Positions 57,246 through 64,000 of a stretch of 64,000 nt of DNA are shown here, piece after piece; positions within the stretch are counted from its first letter, which is position 1; each line of letters begins with the position of its first letter. The notes below the pieces were generated by a model. The model saw nothing but the letters and a program-made list of their open reading frames with translations, was not told the origin of the DNA and made no database searches. The stretch comes from Ipomoea triloba (taxonomy: Eukaryota > Streptophyta > Magnoliopsida > Solanales > Convolvulaceae). The stretch lies in contig NC_044922.1 in NCBI RefSeq assembly GCF_003576645.1, positions 16,761,839-16,825,838 on the forward strand, in the 5' to 3' direction. The position numbers and the translations under genes were made by a program.

Positions 57246-58844
57246 TGTTAGGAACATACTGTAATAGGTTTTGATGATACCAAATGTAATGTTCAATCCC
57301 CTAAGTCTCGATAGATAAGAAATATATATAAGTTCGACAAATAAACTAAGAGCGAAAATACAACCGGGTAATTGAGCTCAACTCGGAAAATATTTAAGCT
57401 TAAGGTGAACTTGTTTGAACATCTTAGAAGTTTCGTGTTGTAAGCTTATAGATAGATCAGAAGAAGGCACGAGACATCACTGGAGGAATAAGGGTCTGCG
57501 AGACATCAACTAAGTCTCGAGACATAAGCAGAGTTCGAGAGATGGAATCTCTCGAGACATCAATCTAGTTCGAGACATGGAAACGAGACATCAAGTAGTC
57601 GAGACATCAACATTGGTCTCGATGAACTGGTACTTTTCCAAAGGTCTGAATGGCAGTCAACATGCATGGATAAAGTAATCTAAGTTTGGAGAAGAAAAAT
57701 ATCATGGAGATAAAATATTAAGGAGGTGCTAACAGAGTATTATGGGAAAATAGAACAGCCGAAAGTGGATGCCACGTCAGAACTCCACAATCAACTGATA
57801 GAAGATGCACCAATCAGAGGTCGGTCTTATTCCCAAAAACGAGGACCAATGGGAATATAAAAAGAGTAACTTTTACCAAAAGAAGTAAGTGGAGTATGGA
57901 CTCAAGATAGTGGAATATGGGATATTCACTACAAAACAAAATGTTCAAGTTACAAGACTACCACTCAATGAAACATGCTAAGAATATGCAAGTCCCATGA
58001 TCGGCATGGGAGACAGATTTCAAACGGAATAATTTTCCCTCCAACGGAATTATTCCTCAACTCTCATATATAAGGACGTGAAGACACAAATTCAGAAGAG
58101 GTTCGAAAGAAAAAATTCAAGCTATCATAAGAGGTGTCTAGTTCAAACGTTCAAAGTGCAAGTGCTTAATCTGGAATATCATCCTTGATATTCAAAACAA
58201 CGAGAAAACACATCTTAGTGTTTTGAGAGAGTTACAAAGCTTAAACTACTACATATCTAGAAGGTGACCGAAGCTGCTCTACAAGGAAGATTATCCAACG
58301 AAAGCTTTTGGTCAGATTGGAGATTGTTACACTCAACCTGTGACAACCGGAACAACCCTGCTTTGGAGAAGGCAAGAAGAGGCGGAGTAACCTGGGAGCT
58401 ATCTTGTGAAGATCCTGAGGCTTGAGGCGGGCTTGGTGATCAAAGCTCAAGTGCTCGAGAGGTGGAGTAACAAGAAGCGGGGCGAAAAACCTGAGGCTTG
58501 AGGCGGGCTTCGTGATCAAAGCTCAAGCGCTCGATATTGTACTAAAAAGGGAAGTTTTNGAACTACTTAAAAATCTCTCTCGCATTTACTTTCTGCTTTT
58601 ATCTCTCGCTATCTATCTCTCGTTCTGCACTGCATATAATAACACCTCTCGAACTAACTCAAACTCGTGCTAATTAAAAAGGGGATAACTTTTCCGCTGC
58701 GCATAAAACTTTGTCTTCATCTTGTGAGGTATCAGACCTAAACATCCTAAGTCCAATACACACCAGAGGTCGAAAAAGATTTGCAAAATCTTATACAAGT
58801 CTATTAACCCCCCCTCTAGACTTGTACCCCATCCCCTTGGGACA
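57246..58844 (+). mobile_element. 5' LTR of a Sirevirus-like Ty1/copia element
   Basis: Starts TGTTAGGAAC and ends CCTTGGGACA, with the primer-binding site tggtatcagagc at 58851-58862. A TATA (catatataagg) is at about 58066. Upstream of it, at 57470-57620, are about eight copies of gagacatcaa or close variants. The phrase cctgaggcttgaggcggg is duplicated (58416 and 58490). An N at 58559 lies inside, and the part after it is repeated exactly after 59419, so the length is inflated by assembly. Confidence 0.8.
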
Positions 58845-59418
58845 AACAATTGGTATCAGAGCAAGCTTTCTGATCGATATAAACCTTTGTTTATATTGCC
58901 TAGAGATCCTTCTTTGAAAAATCTTTTAAAAAGTTTTCAAAGCACGAGATAATTTTCAATATGGACAGCATGTTGTCGAAACATCTTCTTTTTGATCTTA
59001 GCAGGTTTGATGACTGGAAAACACGCATGCTTGCGTATCTATCAGCCCTCCATGATGAGATGGCCGAGGTTATATCAACTGGACCAGTCAAAATCCTGAT
59101 GGTCAACACCGCCGCAGAGCAAACAAAAGACACACCAAAGTACGTCCCAAAACCTAGGGAAGAATGGACGAGTGATGATAGGAAGAGAAACAACCTTGAC
59201 AACGTTGCCAAGGATATCCTCTTCAGGGCAATAGATGAAACCATCTTCCCACGAGTAAGAAAATGCACCACTGCAAAAGAAGTATGGGACACTTTGATGC
59301 TGATTGGTGAAGGTGACGAGCAAGAAAAAGAGAACAAGCTAACTGTGGCGATGAAGAAGTTCGAGGACTTCAAGATGAAGCCAGGAGAGAGCATCGACAG
59401 CATGGAATCTAGGTTCAT
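58560..59418. repeat. Exact 859-bp duplicate flanked by Ns (likely assembly artefact)
   Basis: The text after the N at 58559 (gaactacttaaaaatctctc) is the same as after the N at 59419 and stays identical through the LTR end, primer-binding site and gag start to the phrase catggaatctag. The shortened gag frame at 58961-59418 is therefore probably not a second gene. Confidence 0.85.
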
Positions 59419-59820
59419 NGAACTACTTAAAAATCTCTCTCGCATTTACTTTCTGCTTTTATCTCTCGCTATCTATCTCTCGTTCTGCACTGCATATAAT
59501 AACACCTCTCGAACTAACTCAAACTCGTGCTAATTAAAAAGGGGATAACTTTTCCGCTGCGCATAAAACTTTGTCTTCATCTTGTGAGGTATCAGACCTA
59601 AACATCCTAAGTCCAATACACACCAGAGGTCGAAAAAGATTTGCAAAATCTTATACAAGTCTATTAACCCCCCCTCTAGACTTGTACCCCATCCCCTTGG
59701 GACAAACAATTGGTATCAGAGCAAGCTTTCTGATCGATATAAACCTTTGTTTATATTGCCTAGAGATCCTTCTTTGAAAAATCTTTTAAAAAGTTTTCAA
59801 AGCACGAGATAATTTTCAAT

Positions 59821-61788
59821 ATGGACAGCATGTTGTCGAAACATCTTCTTTTTGATCTTAGCAGGTTTGATGACTGGAAAACACGCATGCTTGCGTATCT
59901 ATCAGCCCTCCATGATGAGATGGCCGAGGTTATATCAACTGGACCAGTCAAAATCCTGATGGTCAACACCGCCGCAGAGCAAACAAAAGACACACCAAAG
60001 TACGTCCCAAAACCTAGGGAAGAATGGACGAGTGATGATAGGAAGAGAAACAACCTTGACAACGTTGCCAAGGATATCCTCTTCAGGGCAATAGATGAAA
60101 CCATCTTCCCACGAGTAAGAAAATGCACCACTGCAAAAGAAGTATGGGACACTTTGATGCTGATTGGTGAAGGTGACGAGCAAGAAAAAGAGAACAAGCT
60201 AACTGTGGCGATGAAGAAGTTCGAGGACTTCAAGATGAAGCCAGGAGAGAGCATCGACAGCATGGAATCTAGCAAGATGAAGCCAGGAGAGAGCATCGAC
60301 AGCATGGAATCTAGGTTCATGAAGCTGTCAACCGAGATTAGTGATCTCAAGAAGGAGATCCCACAAAAGGAGCTAAACCTGAAAGATCTCAAGAAGGAGA
60401 TCCCACAAAAGGAGCTAAACCTGAAAGTCTTACGAGGCCTTACCAAGGAGTGGGAGATGAAGGTGATCACAATGCGCGATCGCAGGGATTTGAAGAACAC
60501 CACAACGGACCAACTATTTAGAGATCTCAAGGCCTTCGAATTTGAGATGTTCCCGAGAGATGAGGATGTGGTGGACAGACGGAATGTGGCACTAGTTGCT
60601 GATCAACCATCCACTTCCTCAAGGTCAGATCCTAATCCCACAAATCTTTTATCTGACGAACAATTTGCTCTTTTTATGAGAAAATTCAGGAAATTCATGA
60701 AGAAGACACCGGAGAACAATACAAGTTCACCTTCCTCCTCAAGAAGGAAAAATGAAAGATATTCATCCAGAAGAACGGAGGAAGAAAACCAAGGTTTATG
60801 CTATAACTGCAGGAGACCGGGGCATTTCAAGGCCGAATGTCCTTACCCACCGGTAAGCAAATATCAAGGCCAAGAAGGCAAGGATTCCAGGAGAAAAGAG
60901 GAATCCAGAGAGAAGCCAACACAAGGAGGCTTTAAAAGTTCATCAAAGACGCATTCGCGCAGGAAAGCGCTTGTGGCTGAGGAACTTGAGAAGGCAATCG
61001 AGGAGTCCGAGACATCAAGCTCCAGCGAGAGCAGCAGCAGCTCAGAGGATGAGAGGGGGCTCATCTGTTTATACACTACAGAAGAGGAGGATCAATGCTT
61101 AATGGCTATTAACAATGAGGTAACCTCCACTTCTACATCTCGCTGCTCTATCTCTACTTCCCAATGTTCTTCTTTTAGAAGCGATGAGGATCCCTTTGAG
61201 ACCATGGAATTACTTAAGAGGGACCTCAGCATCGCTAATAGCACTCATGTTAAAGTAATGGAAGAAAACAACAGACTAATTGCTGAAAGAGAGATGCTTA
61301 AGAATGTCTCGAAAGAGAACTCAGAGCTAACTCTTAAAGTAAGCAACTTAGAAGCTGAGATCATCCAACTTAAGGAAGAGTGCAAAGCTCGAGAGACTAG
61401 AGAGCTTAATCTTAGAGAGTTTATTGCATCATATACTAATTCCTCCAAAGCTGTGGAGAAAATGGTAAATGATCATAGACCTACAAATGATAGAACCGGA
61501 CTAGGGTTCCATCAGAACTGTTTCTCGAGAGATAAGCAGATCAACGGTTTGGGAACTTCAAGTAATGGAGGATCTCAACCCAAACCGAATAAGGGTCATA
61601 AAGGACCAACAGGAAAGACCAGAGTAGCTATTCACAAACCGTCCCTATACACCAGCAATGGAAAGTATAGGAAAGCTACGAAGAATGGCCAGGTTAACAA
61701 TATCGAGAGATCACCTAGCTATCTCTCGCAAGGCCATTCAGAGTACAAGAAAAGCTACATTCCATATAATGCGCCTCTAGGCAAATAA
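59821..61788 (+). CDS. Sirevirus-like Ty1/copia gag, 655 codons
   Basis: Starts at the ATG 109 bp after the second primer-binding site (59711-59722). The N-terminal gag domain (about residues 1-220) has FDLSRFDDWKTRML and TTAKEVWDTLMLIGEGDEQE. One CCHC knuckle, CYNCRRPGHFKAEC, lies at about residues 326-339. A Ser/Glu stretch (about 397-415) and a coiled-coil (about 470-545) follow, then a basic tail. Two in-frame 42-bp tandem duplications occur (60231-60314 and 60343-60426), the first absent from the duplicate copy at 59371-59412. Ends taa at 61786-61788. It assembles particles and binds RNA in the family. Intact frame, but the element itself is cut downstream. Confidence 0.88.
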   Translation: MDSMLSKHLLFDLSRFDDWKTRMLAYLSALHDEMAEVISTGPVKILMVNTAAEQTKDTPKYVPKPREEWTSDDRKRNNLDNVAKDILFRAIDETIFPRVRKCTTAKEVWDTLMLIGEGDEQEKENKLTVAMKKFEDFKMKPGESIDSMESSKMKPGESIDSMESRFMKLSTEISDLKKEIPQKELNLKDLKKEIPQKELNLKVLRGLTKEWEMKVITMRDRRDLKNTTTDQLFRDLKAFEFEMFPRDEDVVDRRNVALVADQPSTSSRSDPNPTNLLSDEQFALFMRKFRKFMKKTPENNTSSPSSSRRKNERYSSRRTEEENQGLCYNCRRPGHFKAECPYPPVSKYQGQEGKDSRRKEESREKPTQGGFKSSSKTHSRRKALVAEELEKAIEESETSSSSESSSSSEDERGLICLYTTEEEDQCLMAINNEVTSTSTSRCSISTSQCSSFRSDEDPFETMELLKRDLSIANSTHVKVMEENNRLIAEREMLKNVSKENSELTLKVSNLEAEIIQLKEECKARETRELNLREFIASYTNSSKAVEKMVNDHRPTNDRTGLGFHQNCFSRDKQINGLGTSSNGGSQPKPNKGHKGPTGKTRVAIHKPSLYTSNGKYRKATKNGQVNNIERSPSYLSQGHSEYKKSYIPYNAPLGK

Positions 61789-61817
61789 CTGAGATCCAGA
61801 GAGATAGGAACTCACGG

Positions 61818-62210
61818 ATGGAGGAAGGCAGACAATACCCATCCGATGAGGACTGGTCACAAGAATATGAACCGTGGAACAAACCTCAGTTTCAACGGTA
61901 CCACGTGACGAAACAGGCTATGAAGGGCATGGTGCGTAAGTTCGAGGTCAGGCCTCAACCTAAGCTGATTTATGCACCTAAAAGGCCTAGAGTCTTTGCT
62001 AGCATTCCTTATGATTATCAATCGTATAATGGCTACATTGCTCCTAGGCCTGGAATAATGGGCCCAAGGTATAAATGGATGCCTAAACTCACTAACCAAC
62101 CAGGACCCAAAGTTTGGGTACCTAAATCTGCTTGATTTGCATGCAGAACACCAGGGACATATGGTTCATTGATAGTGGATGTTCAAGACATATGACGGGA
62201 AATCTAACAC
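61818..62210 (+). pseudogene. Gag-pol linker and protease start, truncated by LTR insertion
   Basis: A frame at 61818-62135 (KPQFQRYHVTKQAMKG, PGIMGPRYKWMPK) is typical of the Sirevirus region between gag and protease. At 62141-62208 the copia protease motif WFIDSGCSRHMTGN begins in another frame and stops at 62210, where an inverted LTR starts. The integrase and RT are not in the window. Confidence 0.8.
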
Positions 62211-64000
62211 TGTAACACCCCAACTTTCACATCCAGGATTTATTACAAAATCCCTAATGGTATACATCACAGCGGAAGCTAATAATTCAAAAAGCAGAAA
62301 ACTGGGTGTTACCGCCACGCTTAGGTATCTCTCCTATACCCAAACGCACAGGCTAAACTTACAACATCAAAATACATCCAAAGTCCAACTTAATACAAGT
62401 GGACATAATTCTTCCAAGGTGGCTATTCTAGGATCTCAACCTCAACCTCCATCCTATTCGGAGCTCATCGGCTACCTGAGCATACCCACACTAGACTTCA
62501 TCTGATAAGGTACACAATGAAGTGTAGTTAGCGCGACGGCTAAGTAAGGATATCCATGATCACTCGAAAATAAACAAAGGTTTTCAAAATAATTATTCAA
62601 CAAGAACAAGGTAAGATAACATTACCCAACAATCGCAATCAACCTGCAAACATTTTTAACAACAAGTAATTTCACTTCATTTCAGTAAATCGAGCAAATA
62701 ACTCAGTCATTAATTCACCCGATGGTTAGCTCTCACACATCGCCCATGGTACACAATTCTCGCCTTACTCATAAGTGGGGTACGAAACACATCCACTATT
62801 AGATCTCGGTGGGGTACACAACACATCCACCTTCCAACTCTCACGTGGGGTATAAAACACATCCACGTTTAACTCACGGTGGGGTACGAAACACAAAAAC
62901 ACATCCACGTTTAACTCACGGTGGGGTACGAAACACATCCACCTTTAATTCACGAGTGGGGTACGAAACACGTCCACTATTAGATCTCGGTGGGGTACAC
63001 AACACATCCACCTTTCCAACTCTCACGTGGGGTACGAAACACATCCACGTTTAACTCACGGTGGGGTACGAAACACATCCACCTTTAACTCACGAGTGGG
63101 GTACGAAACACATCCACTATTAATTCATCACACGACTCCATCACCAATAACTCACTCAGATATATTTTCCCAACCCGCATACTTAGGTTAGTATTAGTCA
63201 CGTCACAGAAAATCAAGTATAGAGTCATAATAATTTTCAAAATATAATTATTTTCCATGTTAATATAATGCACCAAAAATAATATTTGTCAAAATTGTTT
63301 CTAACCATTCTTTTTCAGAAAATTTCAGCTTGGCGCAGTCCGAAAGATTGAGCCGGTAAAAATAGTTCCCGAACTCTTTTTCACTTGAAATTTTTATGGT
63401 AGGACCTTAACTCATAGTACTTGATGTTCATAAACAGTTTTGGTCATCAAGGTTCACGAATTATCACAGAAAATTCCATTTTTGCCCTTGGCAGTGTGCT
63501 GTCCAGAATTTTTCCTCTCTGGACCAGTTTTGGAAAAAAAATCGAAAACCATACTTATACTACTCCAAAAATTATGAAATTTTATATGAAGCTTCTACAC
63601 TTATAGAACTACATGTATAAAAAAAATTGGATCAAAATACCTTACCGATTTTTCCCAGAAATTCACGGAAGTCACTGCCAGAGACTAACTTGATTTTACT
63701 TCAATATTTTCACAAGTATAAGCCTATATGGGCATAAATCCAACATATACATGCATAAAATAGCTATGAACATGCATAACAAATTTATCAAAAATCAAAG
63801 CAAGGATTTTTGAAGCCAATTTATAGATCCATAACATAACACATAATCATCACGTAAAAATTCCTAACCGTATAATTTCCTAGCAATTGTCTATATCCAA
63901 GTGATTGAGCCAACTTAAGGGATTCCTTACCTCAATAGAAGCTTTTAAACCAAAGTAGTTGCTAGCTCCTTTCTTGAATTCAAAGACCTTAAGAATATTA
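62211..64000 (-). mobile_element. Inverted copy of the chromovirus-like LTR, runs off the right edge
   Basis: Begins (plus strand) tgtaacaccccaactttcac, the complement of the end of the solo LTR at 23700-26276, and is colinear with it to the window edge (about position 24540 there). It carries an expanded tandem array (62750-63115, about ten units with tggggtacgaaacacatcc) and lacks the GC-rich island. Whether it is a full element cannot be seen. Confidence 0.85.

Noticed and set aside
58961..59533. Second gag gene
   Set aside because: Exact duplicate joined at an N; most likely unmerged assembly overlap. The reverse frames at 58900-59445 and 59760-60530 are shadows of gag.
62809..63054. Repeat-protein frame GYETHPRLTHGGV-like
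   Set aside because: Translation of the LTR tandem array (gtggggtacgaaacacatcc units).

Overview
This is a plant nuclear window, most likely eudicot. The evidence is GT-AG introns, AT-rich spacers, a plant-type S28 serine carboxypeptidase family, and a dense load of LTR retrotransposons (Athila/Tat-like, chromovirus-like, Sirevirus-like and other Ty1/copia), MITEs, SINEs and a Helitron relic. I cannot place it below eudicot from sequence alone. Nearly all protein-coding signal is either one dispersed peptidase family or transposon debris. Single N characters (25607, 30867, 42960, 43340, 49866, 58559, 59419) mark assembly joins, and some are flanked by duplicated, unmerged sequence. HOST GENES. 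Five copies or fragments of a lysosomal Pro-X carboxypeptidase-like gene (peptidase family S28) lie on the minus strand at 1-3193, 27598-28945, 31130-34192, 42356-42636 and 48457-48955. Only the 31130-34192 copy is intact: nine exons, an uninterrupted 527-codon frame, and the Ser/Asp/His triad. The copy at 1-3193 was broken by a solo LTR that landed inside exon 1 with a 5-bp target duplication. It also carries two one-base losses in G runs and has precisely lost intron 4. The others are truncated. A second host gene at 22411-23092 (+) encodes a small secreted peptide with ten cysteines. Its promoter is duplicated at 26818-26918 without a coding region. LAYOUT. 1-3193: broken peptidase with solo LTR. 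3284-5230: non-coding. 5232-5712: a perfect 96-bp palindrome followed by a short-motif array. 5713-6645: 3' end of a Ty3/gypsy element. 6698-8034: solo LTR. 8634-12093: non-autonomous gypsy-type element with one acidic ORF. 12113-15496: decayed Ty1/copia element. 15917-16901: Tourist-like MITE. 16984-18496: solo LTR. 19979-20420: copia LTR. 20455-20985: Helitron helicase relic. 21109-22255: microsatellites and tandem repeats. 22314-23092: cysteine-rich peptide gene. 23700-26276: chromovirus-like solo LTR. 27598-34192: pseudogene and then the intact peptidase. 35500-42110: microsatellites and a tandem X-R repeat array containing hairpins. 42356-49250: peptidase fragments, MITEs, tandem duplications. 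49280-53771: MITE, RPA-like exon, tandem repeats, copia LTR, SINE. 53772-57061: non-coding repeats. 57246-62210: Sirevirus-like element (LTR, PBS, gag, start of protease), cut at its protease by an inverted copy of the chromovirus-like LTR (62211 to window end). HOW IT FITS TOGETHER. This is not an operon-like system. It is a local gene family expanded by duplication and then eroded by LTR insertion, truncation and replication slippage, embedded in nested transposons. At least four insertions carry clean target-site duplications and have recombined to solo LTRs.
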